Part shown: piece after piece, positions 7,634 to 14,140 of the stretch
Position numbering within the stretch: position 1 is the stretch's first letter
Layout of the letters: the number at the start of each line of letters is the position of its first letter
DNA from: Gammaproteobacteria bacterium
GTDB taxonomy: Bacteria; Pseudomonadota; Gammaproteobacteria; Chromatiales; Chromatiaceae
Reading direction: 5' to 3'
Assembly (NCBI GenBank): GCA_019136395.1
Contig: JAGVUH010000257.1
Coordinates: forward strand, 1 to 14,290
Length of the DNA stretch: 14,290 bases
The notes under the pieces: generated by a model
The model's database searches: none
Told to the model about the DNA's origin: nothing
Seen by the model: only the letters and a program-made list of their open reading frames with translations
Position numbers and translations under genes: made by a program

Positions 7634-10241
7634 TCACCTCCAGCTTGCCACCTGGCAGGCGACCGCGGATGCGACTCCCTGGGGATTGTCCCGCTATCAG
7701 ATGCCGGCCGCGGTGCATGAGACCCTCGCGCAGTGGCAGCGACCTCGCGGGGCCGGGCCCGCCGCGGCCCCGCTGGCGCTCAAGGGGTTGCCGGAAATCT
7801 TCGCCACGGTGGTTCCGGACGCCGCGTACATGGATCGCGCGGCCGATGCGCCGCAATGCGGGAAGCCGTTGCAGGTTTTTTTTCTCGGCGATCGGGTGGG
7901 TGATCGCCCACTCCAGGACCAGGTCCGCCACGCGTTGTCTTTTTGGCTGGCCCTCCACCATCCCGACAAGTCCGGCGCGGTCCGGGCGCAACTGGCCGCT
8001 TCGGCAACCGAGGCCGCCAACTGGTCGGCCTTCGAGGTGCCCTGCCAGACCAGGCGCCACCCTGGGGTCTGCGCCGTGCCGGTGGATAATCGCTTCTTTG
8101 CCGCCCTGGCGGTGCGCGCTTTGCGCGCGCTGGAGGGGCAGATACTGCACTTTCGCTCCGGCGTGCAGCGAACGCTGGTGGCACATACCGCGCAACATGC
8201 CCCCTTCTCCGGGTTGGAGCTGGTCGCCTGGCCACCCCAACGCGACCCCGCGAAACCCGACTATTTTTGGGCGGAGGTCATCACCCTCGCCACCGCCACC
8301 TTCCCGGAGCGGCCCGGGATTCACCTTCTGGCGCGACCCTCCATTCGCAACTGGGGACCGGTGCGGCGCTACGCCGCCCGCGCCGAGCGCGCCCGCAGCA
8401 TGGATGTCTTTATCGCCGCCGCGCTGGCGCCGCCGACGGCGCCGGCCTACCAGCACTCATCCTTTTTGTTTCAGCCCCGGCCCACCCCGGGCGCCCCGCC
8501 GACGGAACGGTCGCTGGTCGCCTGCTGGGAGCACAAGGAGGATGAGCGGGTCCTCGACCTGATTTGCCGGCTGGCCGGCTGCGCACCGCTCGCGCCCAGT
8601 GACGCAATTACCGCGATCAGCCACGACCAGGGCCTGATGATCCTGCCCCGCCTCGGCGCCGGCCATGGCGATCGCTATCTTCCCGGTGGCAGCGGGGTCG
8701 GCTGGTTGGACCGCATGGATATCGCAAGCTCCCTGGATCCGGTCCTGGCCGCCATGGGATTGCAGCGGGTCAAACCGCTGACGCGGGTCAAGCGCGCCCT
8801 GGTCCTGGCCAAGCCCTTTGGGGACAAGGGGCCCCGTGCGGAGCGACGTAAGGCGTTGGCCCAGACCCTGACGCACCTCGGGCGGACCGCCCCCCACCTG
8901 GATGTATTTGTCTTTCATCAACTGGAGGCGACCCCGGGCGTGATCAGCGACGCGATCACCCAGTTCCTGGGCGAGCCGGCGGAGCGGGTGGGTTTCTGGT
9001 TACGCTGGCCGGACGAGGAGCTGACGATTCGCCTCATACCCAGTGTCGCCGGCCCCCTGAGTGAGCAATTGCCCCCGGTCGAACTGACCGCCGACGAGCA
9101 GCGCGGGCTGACGTCCGCCCAGATCGGCCAGCTCCGGCGCCTGAAAGAACAGGCGCGTAACCAGACGCAGCAGGCGGCCATGGCCGCGCATATCCTGCGG
9201 GTCCGCGCCGGCACGACCGGGATTGGGTGCGCGATCCTGGAGATGCACGCCGCACTGCAAAACCATGCCTGGACGGACCCCTATGGGTTGGCCAAGCGAG
9301 AACTGGCCCGTCAGCACCTGCTGGGCCAGGTGGTCCTGATCGCGGACGAGACGCCCGTCGACAAGTATCGGATGGCCTTTCGCGATTGTCTGCGGATGGT
9401 GGGCGTGGTGCCGGCCAACGCCGTGCCCCAGCATTTGGCCCCGGCCGCGCTCACGGTGCTGCAGCTGAATGAAGATGTCGTCAGCGGCACGAATCGCGCC
9501 AGCACGGCCTTCCCGCTGGCCGCGCGCATCAACCAGGGCCGGCTGGAATGTGGCGTGCCAACCCCCAGTGGCGACCCGGAGTGGCTGCCCTATGCCCGCG
9601 CCTGTTTACGTCTCGCGCAGGGCGATTTCAGTCCCTTCGGCCGCTCCCGCGATGACCATACCCGGGAGAAGTACGGCGCCTTCTTTGCCGCGGCCCTGGA
9701 ACAGATCGCGAACCGGGGGCCGTGCCTGGTGATGGTTGAGGAGGGCTCCGTGGCTCACAAATGGCCCGGGGTGCAGAACGCCCATCTGACCTTCGATAAC
9801 CTGACGGCAGGCACCCGGACCTTTACGCCGGCGCAGGCGCCCAACCTGCGGGTGATCCGCACCAGCTTGAGCGCGCAGCGGTTACCTCCCCACTACCACG
9901 AACAGACGAACAAGGAAGTCTCGGGCTTCTTTTCCTGGGACGGCGCCCACCGGACGTTCTATGGCCTGAAAGTCGCCCCGCGCACCGCCCAGAACATCAA
10001 GATCAACGCCGTGATCTCGCGTCACGGCGCGGGCGACAACAAGCCAAAAGACGCGGCGGTGCGGCAGCTCCCGCAACTGGATGAGATTTGCGTCGCCTTC
10101 TGCCAACCGGGCGACGATCCCGCCGCGCTGGGCCTGCTGACCCACCGGTTACGCCAAACCCATGTGCAATTCAGCGATGACACCAACCTGCCCTTTCCCC
10201 TGCATGAGCTGCGCCTGCTGGGGAGAAGCGTGACCCTGTAG
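7620..10241 (+). CDS. pPIWI-RE protein (prokaryotic PIWI, MID and RNase H-fold domains)
   Basis: This 873-residue protein matches pPIWI-RE, the effector of the island and a distant Argonaute/PIWI relative. Residues 1-380 form the family-specific N-terminal X-type region. The MID region, the predicted guide 5'-end pocket, runs about 385-500 (KRALVLAKPFGDKGPRAERR, then VGFWLRWPDEELTIRLIP). The RNase H-fold PIWI domain runs about 510-860: GTTGIGCAILEMHAAL (531-546), WTDPYGLAKRELARQHLLGQ (551-570), KYRMAFRDCLRMVGVVP (582-598), FPLAARINQGRLECGVP (631-647), CLVMVEEGSVAHKWPGVQN (702-720) and VSGFFSWDGAHRTFYGLK (767-784). Family members usually have an Asp and a nearby Arg around 707-714 (D-A-x-N-x-R type, from memory); here it is E-E-G-S-V-A-H-K, a possible substitution at key residues. 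The ATG overlaps the helicase end by 14 bp and has AAGGA about 9 nt upstream. It is expected to bind a guide and recognise RNA/DNA hybrids, with the helicase and nuclease acting on the target. Identity is firm; mechanism is inferred. Confidence 0.88.
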   Translation: MATIDHLQLATWQATADATPWGLSRYQMPAAVHETLAQWQRPRGAGPAAAPLALKGLPEIFATVVPDAAYMDRAADAPQCGKPLQVFFLGDRVGDRPLQDQVRHALSFWLALHHPDKSGAVRAQLAASATEAANWSAFEVPCQTRRHPGVCAVPVDNRFFAALAVRALRALEGQILHFRSGVQRTLVAHTAQHAPFSGLELVAWPPQRDPAKPDYFWAEVITLATATFPERPGIHLLARPSIRNWGPVRRYAARAERARSMDVFIAAALAPPTAPAYQHSSFLFQPRPTPGAPPTERSLVACWEHKEDERVLDLICRLAGCAPLAPSDAITAISHDQGLMILPRLGAGHGDRYLPGGSGVGWLDRMDIASSLDPVLAAMGLQRVKPLTRVKRALVLAKPFGDKGPRAERRKALAQTLTHLGRTAPHLDVFVFHQLEATPGVISDAITQFLGEPAERVGFWLRWPDEELTIRLIPSVAGPLSEQLPPVELTADEQRGLTSAQIGQLRRLKEQARNQTQQAAMAAHILRVRAGTTGIGCAILEMHAALQNHAWTDPYGLAKRELARQHLLGQVVLIADETPVDKYRMAFRDCLRMVGVVPANAVPQHLAPAALTVLQLNEDVVSGTNRASTAFPLAARINQGRLECGVPTPSGDPEWLPYARACLRLAQGDFSPFGRSRDDHTREKYGAFFAAALEQIANRGPCLVMVEEGSVAHKWPGVQNAHLTFDNLTAGTRTFTPAQAPNLRVIRTSLSAQRLPPHYHEQTNKEVSGFFSWDGAHRTFYGLKVAPRTAQNIKINAVISRHGAGDNKPKDAAVRQLPQLDEICVAFCQPGDDPAALGLLTHRLRQTHVQFSDDTNLPFPLHELRLLGRSVTL

Positions 10242-10730
10242 GGCGGAGCGAGATCCAGGACGCCCGTGGCGGAGGGCAAGCGCGGACGGGCCGCGGGCCG
10301 TGTTGGTGGCAGGGGCCGCGCCCCCTCCCCGCCGCTCCCGGCCGTGATCCGGTCGCGGACCCGCGCCGGTGGGCGCCGCACAGGCTGCCACCACCGCGCA
10401 GGCGCGTGCGAGGCCTGGTCCCATGGCACGGCACCATTTTGCCGACGTCGGCAACATGGTCGACAGATGCTGGCCAGGAGGTGCGCGGGTGGCTGCCGCG
10501 ACGCGCTGGGGACAATGACGGCCCCGCCGGCCTGCTCGCTAGAACCCCGCGGCTATCCACGCCGCATGGAGGGGCGGATCTGGTGGCCGGCGCCCAGGCC
10601 CGAGTCGCCGTTTGAGCGTTTCCGGTCACGCCACCCCACCGGGGCTGGCTGCCAGGTGGACTTTTCCCGTACGGGCTTATTCCCCTTCATGCGGACCATA
10701 GTCGCGTTGTAGTTGCCGCATCTGGGTGGG
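10242..10730. other. GC-rich non-coding stretch downstream of the pPIWI-RE gene
   Basis: I see no credible gene in these 489 bases. Open frames exist, such as one from 10266, but they have the Arg/Gly/Ala/Pro composition of random GC-rich DNA. Notable structures are GGGGC-CGC-GCCCC (around 10315-10330), the long palindrome at 10433-10460, CCCC-ACC-GGGG (10634-10644) and CCCGTACGGG (10666-10675). No U-tract follows a hairpin, so a standard intrinsic terminator is not evident. The stretch could hold a structured RNA, a site-specific recombination locus or the operon's transcript end. Confidence 0.45.
10433..10460. repeat. 28-bp near-perfect palindrome
   Basis: The core TTGCCGACGTCGGCAA (10439-10454) is a perfect 16-bp palindrome. 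It is flanked by ACCAT (10433-10437) and ATGGT (10456-10460), which are also complementary, so 13 of 14 base pairs match across the whole element. The only mismatch is between 10438 and 10455. It is too long and symmetric to be chance in ordinary spacer DNA. Candidate roles are a dimeric regulator's operator, a partition or recombination site, or an RNA hairpin without a U-tract. Confidence 0.8.
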
Positions 10731-10991
10731 TCATGGATGGGTGGGGTGGCTGGCGGGCGCGCTGGCCGACCGTCGGGCCGCCCGGGCGTCCTGCACGCGC
10801 TGGTCGCTGTCGGCCTCGGTGGCGAGGCCGAGCTCCGTCGCCTGACGAGCCCCGTAGGCCCGGAGCGCGGCGGTTTCTCGGGCGAAGGCGGCCGCGCTCA
10901 GGGGGCGCCGGCGCTCCGCGGCCTGCGCTGCCTGGATCAGACGGTCGGGATCTTTCGTGGACCGCCGGTTGCGGCGCAAATAGCTATTCAT
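10731..10991 (-). CDS. Small charged protein, antitoxin-like, family not recognised
   Basis: An 86-residue basic protein starting MNSYLRRNRRSTKDPDRLIQ and ending in a poorly ordered Ser/Ala/Pro/His tail. A longer frame exists upstream, but GGAGGAGAATCTT lies directly before the ATG at 10991 and a promoter maps just beyond, so this short start is well supported. The stretch ATELGLATEADSDQRVQDAR (about 52-71) resembles the C-terminal arm of type II antitoxins, which often end in a helix of the form A-x-x-L-G-I-x-(S/T)-E-x-D. That resemblance is weak and no toxin gene adjoins it; the next minus-strand gene upstream is the recombinase. It could be an orphan antitoxin, a recombination directionality factor or another small island protein. 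The coding call is better supported than any function. Confidence 0.6.
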   Translation of the reverse strand: MNSYLRRNRRSTKDPDRLIQAAQAAERRRPLSAAAFARETAALRAYGARQATELGLATEADSDQRVQDARAARRSASAPASHPTHP

Positions 10992-11038
10992 AAGATTCTC
11001 CTCCGGCAGGGTGTTCTCGTGGCCTCTTATTAGAAATC

Positions 11039-11065
11039 TGTATAAGTTTATTCTGATTTTGTCAA
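11039..11065 (-). promoter_or_regulatory. Promoter of the small antitoxin-like gene
   Basis: Reading the minus strand, a perfect -35 TTGACA (11065-11060) is followed 15 bp later by TATACA (11044-11039). Fifteen bases is short; TACAGA two bases further on gives 17 bp but a poorer hexamer. The surroundings (about 11025-11080) are strongly AT-rich against a GC-rich background. The gene starts about 47 bases downstream. Confidence 0.55.
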
Positions 11066-11166
11066 CGTGATTTACGGATTCAGGCGCATCATGTGGCGCC
11101 CAAAGCGCCCGGCGTTTCTCGGTCACTTCCCGCCGCTCTTTTGGGCGAATATTGACGTCCAATCCA

Positions 11167-11189
11167 CCGTATACGGCATGCGCTATGCC
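11167..11189. repeat. Paired palindromes just downstream of the tyrosine recombinase
   Basis: CCGTATACGG (11167-11176) is a perfect 10-bp palindrome. It overlaps GGCAT-GCGCT-ATGCC (11175-11189), a 5-bp inverted repeat with a 5-base spacer. They lie immediately after the recombinase stop codon. Inverted arms around a short spacer resemble core sites of tyrosine recombinases, but they could also be a weak terminator. No target gene such as a tRNA is visible here. Confidence 0.4.
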
Positions 11190-11195
11190 TCGCGT

Positions 11196-12161
11196 CTACA
11201 GCAAGCCTTTGCCGGCATGATCCTGGTAATCATCCACCCGCCGGATGTAGCGCAGGACCGATTTCGGGTCGGTGTGGCGCGAGATTTCCATCAGCTTGTG
11301 GAGATCCGCGTTGGCCTGGGCGGCCGAGGTAAGGAAGCCGGCCCGCAAACTGTGCCCCGCGTAATCGGCGGGATTGAGGCCGCAGGCCGCCGCACAGCGC
11401 TTGATGATGTCGGCGACGCTGCGATCGTTTAAGGGTTGCGCCGTGACGTGATCACCGCGCCGCATCCGACGAAAGACCGGGCCACTGACGATCCCGGCGA
11501 CGGCCAGCCAGGTCTGCAGGGCGGCCACGGGGCAATAGTCGGCGCCGCGGATCACCGCGACCACCTGCCCGAGCCCCTGTTGATCGGTCTTGGACCGGGG
11601 AATGCGCACCCGCACCCCCTCCGGATTGAACTCCAGGTCGGCGACGGTGATCGCCACCAGTTCGCTCCGCCGCATGGCGCTGGCGAAGCCCAGGGTGAGC
11701 AAGGCGCGATCGCGGCGGCCCTGGCGGGTGGTCGGATCGAGGGTGTCGACCATTTGCTTGACGATTGCCGCCACGGCCGGGGCCTTCTGCGCTTGCCCGG
11801 CGCCATGCACCCGGGCGATGCCGGCCAGCGTGGCGTGCACCAGGTGGACGGCGGTCGGGTTGGGCTGGTCGGCGAGGTCATGCGCCAGCCTGATGGCGGC
11901 CAGGCGGTGACGCAACGTCGCCACCCGCCGCCCCTGCGCCGCTTCCGCGGCCAGGTAGGCGGCCACCGTCTCGCCACTGGCGGGCAGGGCCGCCAGTTGC
12001 TTGTCCGCGCACCAGGCGGTGAAGCTGGCCCAGTCGGACTGATACGCCCGCCGGGTGGACGGCGCCAGATTCTCGACCAGATAGCGCACGACCCGCGCCG
12101 CATCCTCCTGGAGGTCGGCCTGGGTCCCCAGCAGGAGGGGGGGCGGCGTGGGGAGGTTCAT
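11196..12161 (-). CDS. Tyrosine recombinase/integrase, apparently intact
   Basis: This 321-residue enzyme would catalyse site-specific strand exchange, probably integration or excision of the island or resolution of a dimer. Residues about 18-120 form the SAM-like N-terminal core-binding domain (NLAPSTRRAYQSDWASFTAW, 31-50). The catalytic domain follows with all expected residues: R164 in SAMRRSEL, K191 in RSKTDQQG, H270 and R273 in GHSLRAG, H296 in SRHTD and nucleophile Y305 in VLRYIRR. The start is 17 bp after the stop of the upstream XRE gene; no clear Shine-Dalgarno is seen, so translation may be coupled to that gene. The pair looks like a regulator-integrase operon reading toward the pPIWI-RE genes. 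The enzyme is not close to any subfamily I can name with confidence. Confidence 0.9.
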   Translation of the reverse strand: MNLPTPPPLLLGTQADLQEDAARVVRYLVENLAPSTRRAYQSDWASFTAWCADKQLAALPASGETVAAYLAAEAAQGRRVATLRHRLAAIRLAHDLADQPNPTAVHLVHATLAGIARVHGAGQAQKAPAVAAIVKQMVDTLDPTTRQGRRDRALLTLGFASAMRRSELVAITVADLEFNPEGVRVRIPRSKTDQQGLGQVVAVIRGADYCPVAALQTWLAVAGIVSGPVFRRMRRGDHVTAQPLNDRSVADIIKRCAAACGLNPADYAGHSLRAGFLTSAAQANADLHKLMEISRHTDPKSVLRYIRRVDDYQDHAGKGLL

Positions 12162-12178
12162 CGCAAGCCGGTACGGGG

Positions 12179-12586
12179 TCAGGGCACGGGAAGGGACGCC
12201 GGGGACACGGCCTCCGGGGGGCCGGTGCCGTCCGTGGGCGGCCGGGCGCGCACCAGGTCCGCGGCGCAGGCGGCCAGGCGGGTGATCTCCGGGTCGCGCA
12301 CGTCGGCCTGGCGCAGGAAGCGCAGCAGCTGCAAAAGCGGGGGATGGGCATGCAGGTAGGCGATGAGGTCGGGGTCGGCGCCGGCAGCGAGGCGAAAGAG
12401 CACGTCGGGATCGGCGGCCAGCACTTTGGCCAGGGCCTGGATGATCTCCGGGCGCGGCGGGTTTTCCTTGTTGCGCTCGATGCGGCTGAGGTAGGTCGGG
12501 GAGATGCCGATCTTGCCGGCCATCTCGCGCAGGCCGAGGTCCTGCGCCAGGCGCAGGTCGCGGAGGGTGTCGCCAAACTTCTTCAT
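12179..12586 (-). CDS. XRE-family helix-turn-helix regulator
   Basis: A 135-residue protein with a typical XRE/Cro-type DNA-binding domain at its N-terminus: MKKFGDTLRDLRLAQDLGLR, then EMAGKIGISPTYLSRIERNK (helix-turn-helix about 17-40). The rest is helical and Pro-rich at the end, with no recognised domain. The frame runs back to 12679, but the domain begins at the ATG at 12586 and a strong promoter lies between the two, so this start is the right one. The predicted transcription start coincides with the ATG, suggesting a leaderless mRNA. It precedes the recombinase by 17 bp and probably represses this two-gene operon by binding the inverted repeat over its own -35 box. It may act as the island's maintenance or excision switch. 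Confidence 0.85.
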   Translation of the reverse strand: MKKFGDTLRDLRLAQDLGLREMAGKIGISPTYLSRIERNKENPPRPEIIQALAKVLAADPDVLFRLAAGADPDLIAYLHAHPPLLQLLRFLRQADVRDPEITRLAACAADLVRARPPTDGTGPPEAVSPASLPVP

Positions 12587-12592
12587 CGTCCG

Positions 12593-12628
12593 ACTATAGT
12601 CCGCTGTTTTGCGTATTGCAACACAAAA
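12593..12628 (-). promoter_or_regulatory. Strong sigma-70 promoter and operator of the XRE-recombinase operon
   Basis: On the minus strand the -35 box TTGCAA (12621-12616) and -10 box TATAGT (12598-12593) are separated by exactly 17 bp. The A of the XRE start codon (12586) is seven bases past the -10 box, where transcription would begin. An inverted repeat, TTTTGCGT (12607-12614) and ACACAAAA (12621-12628), with one mismatch and a 6-base spacer, straddles the -35 box and is a good candidate operator for the XRE protein. Confidence 0.75.
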
Positions 12629-12660
12629 TGATTCTACTATGATGGGCCAATCGTGCTGCG

Positions 12661-13014
12661 ATGTCGGGAAATCCACCACCGGACCTCGTTCGGTATCTAT
12701 GGAACATAACTCACGCTGATCCTGCGCTGATGATCAAGTCGACCGTGGGGATGGAGGGCGGCCTGACTGGCCGTGCCGCGAACAACACCCTTAAGCAGCT
12801 GGGGTTCAGCTTCAAACGGGGTGACGTTCATACCGCGCGGACGATGATGCTTGCCGAGCTCCGCGCCTTGCTGTCCCGCACATCGGCGCCGGCCTCATAC
12901 CAGCGCCGCAAGACCTGGATGGCAAATTGGTGTCGCAAGTCATGCACGCGCGGCAGACCCGTCTGGGGAGCGCAGTCCGGCGATCTGAAACAAGGCGTGG
13001 AGGCCCTGGCATAA
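12661..13014 (+). CDS. Doubtful hypothetical ORF upstream of the XRE gene
   Basis: An open frame of 117 codons begins at an ATG 75 bases from the XRE start, divergently oriented. Its first 50-odd codons (with NTLKQLGFSFKRGD) have a plausible protein-like composition, but the second half is antisense to the recombinase remnant. I see no good ribosome binding site and recognise no family. It may be a fragment of an unknown gene fused to the remnant. Otherwise 12661-12830 holds nothing I can identify. Confidence 0.2.
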   Translation: MSGNPPPDLVRYLWNITHADPALMIKSTVGMEGGLTGRAANNTLKQLGFSFKRGDVHTARTMMLAELRALLSRTSAPASYQRRKTWMANWCRKSCTRGRPVWGAQSGDLKQGVEALA

Positions 13015-13411
13015 AGCAGGACCACCATAGTCCCGCGTCCCCTGCCGACCATGACACAGGAGTGGGGCCGCGTTGTCGGCCCGCAGCCCGGCAGCGGTTC
13101 GGACCTGCAGATAGCGCTGCCGCGCGGCGCAGGCATCCGCGGACAGCGGCAGCCAGGCGTACCTTGTGGAACTTTCCCGCTTGCACCGTGAGGGTCCGCT
13201 CCAGCGGATCGAGATCGCCGAGACGTAAACGCGCCAGTTCGCCGCGCCGCAGACCGGCGGTGTACAGCAGCACGAGGCTCACGCGCATAACCGCCGGGCG
13301 CAAGGGTGAATGCGGCGTTGGCGTCAGGACGTCGGTCGCCAGCAGCAGCCGCAGGAGCTCGGCCGGCGTGAACCGATCGGGCGGTCTTGGGTGCCGGACA
13401 CGACACTCCAA
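12830..13411 (-). pseudogene. Second tyrosine recombinase, frameshifted and truncated
   Basis: The catalytic domain of a different tyrosine recombinase can be read across three frames. The first piece runs from RFTPAELLRLLLATDVLTPT through LLYTAGLRRGELARLRLGDL (catalytic Arg box) to KFHKVRL near 13155. A frameshift near 13150 leads to LPLSADACAARQRYL, then APLLCHGRQG and GLHALFQIAGLRSPDG. A second shift near 12960 gives LPRVHDLRHQFAIQVLRRWY, with the H-x-x-R box. Similarity stops after AGADV near 12880, before the tyrosine nucleophile, and the N-terminal domain before 13411 is also missing. It resembles transposon-type recombinases rather than the intact integrase at 11196-12161. Two shifts and two truncations make it non-functional; it points to an earlier mobile element at the site. 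Confidence 0.85.
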
Positions 13412-13824
13412 CGCTACCGGGCACCTGACAGCCTGATCGGATTCCTGAAGAGCCTGCGATTATGAGAAGCTCCTAGCCAACCCTGACCGCCTGCGAACGG
13501 CGGTCAGCGAGCCCCGCCACGGCCACCTTTGCATAATCGTGAGCTTGGCATAACAGCGTATTCCGGTCCAGAAGCGGTCCCCGACGAGTGGCCGCTTTGG
13601 CCTAAGCGGCTGATAAAGACCGGGGCCGTGCTCTCTCCTGACGACGAGCGCTACCGATGAGCGCAATCCTGTGGATCTGGATCTCTCAGCTCTTCAAGAA
13701 CGACTTCTGACCACACCCGCTTGCCCCGTGTTTCAAGGGGCAGGTGGCGTGGCCGACTGGATAACCCCGCCGGGTGAAGCCGTGATGGGCGTCGACTTGC
13801 TTACCATCGGAGGGTGGCTGCCAC
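13412..13824. other. Non-coding stretch with nested inverted repeats
   Basis: No gene is recognised in about 410 bases. It contains a 9-bp perfect hairpin nested in a longer inverted repeat (separate entry), a 7-bp hairpin GCCGCTT/AAGCGGC (13591-13597 and 13604-13610), and TGCCCC/GGGGCA (13722-13727 and 13737-13742). None is followed by a clear T-run. The stretch probably combines the end of one mobile element with the 3' flank of the Rpn-type gene. Confidence 0.4.
13457..13539. repeat. Nested inverted repeats: outer CGATTATG arms and inner 9-bp hairpin
   Basis: The outer arms CGATTATG (13457-13464) and CATAATCG (13532-13539) are perfectly complementary. Inside, CTGACCGCC (13483-13491) and GGCGGTCAG (13499-13507) form a 9-bp perfect stem with a 7-base loop. 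This layout fits a transposon end, a small non-autonomous element or a structured RNA. It lies upstream of the broken recombinase, so it may be the recombination site of that lost element. Confidence 0.55.
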
Positions 13825-14140
13825 TCAGTTATCTCTTTGCGGGCGATCGGAGCGCAGCAACGCCTGGAGACGGGCGATCTCGGCCAAGGCGGCGTCTTTT
13901 TCCTGGAGTGCAGACTCTTTCGCCTGCCGCTCAACCTCCCTCGCCTGCCGCTCGGCGTCCTTCGCCAACCGTTCAGCCTCCATTTGGCGCACGGCGGCCT
14001 CCCGCCCCGCCCGCTCTTGGGCGAGGGCCTCCTCCAGCTCCTGCTGGTGGCGGGAGATGGAGCCCTGCATGCGCAGATAGTTCTGCCGCGCCTGATAGGC
14101 ATCATAGGCGCGCTCTTTCTCCGAGAATTGCTTGGCGGTT
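13825..14140 (-). pseudogene. C-terminal fragment of an Rpn-type (PD-(D/E)XK) nuclease/transposase-like protein
   Basis: The readable frame gives about 105 residues starting KQFSEKERAYDAYQARQNYL and continuing into a long charged coiled coil of Glu/Arg/Ala repeats (AERLAKDAERQAREVERQAK). This matches the C-terminal part of the Rpn/PDDEXK_2 family, whose nuclease domain would lie upstream. That upstream part is absent because the sequence runs into the end of an IS30-type element. The apparent start, MLHLVLETA (from 14160), is probably encoded by the IS terminal repeat. The nuclease active site is lost here, so I treat it as a 3' remnant. The family call rests on the F-S-x-x-E-R-x-Y-D-x-Y pattern plus the coiled coil. 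Confidence 0.65.

Noticed and set aside
7596..8456. 286-codon minus-strand frame inside the pPIWI-RE gene
   Set aside because: It is antisense to the well-supported PIWI gene, with low-complexity composition and no family match.
10266..10712. 148-codon frame downstream of the PIWI gene
   Set aside because: Its Arg/Gly/Pro/Ala-rich composition, lack of a ribosome binding site and overlap with several hairpins point to non-coding DNA.
11436..12359. 307-codon plus-strand open frame
   Set aside because: It is antisense to the recombinase and XRE genes, which have clear catalytic and helix-turn-helix motifs; its Gly/Arg/His-rich composition is typical of a shadow frame.
12179..12679. 166-residue version of the XRE regulator starting at 12679
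   Set aside because: The extra 31 residues span the promoter and operator; the DNA-binding domain starts at the ATG at 12586.
13720..13745. Intrinsic terminator for the Rpn-type remnant
   Set aside because: The TGCCCC/GGGGCA stem has a 9-base loop and no T-run after it on the minus strand.
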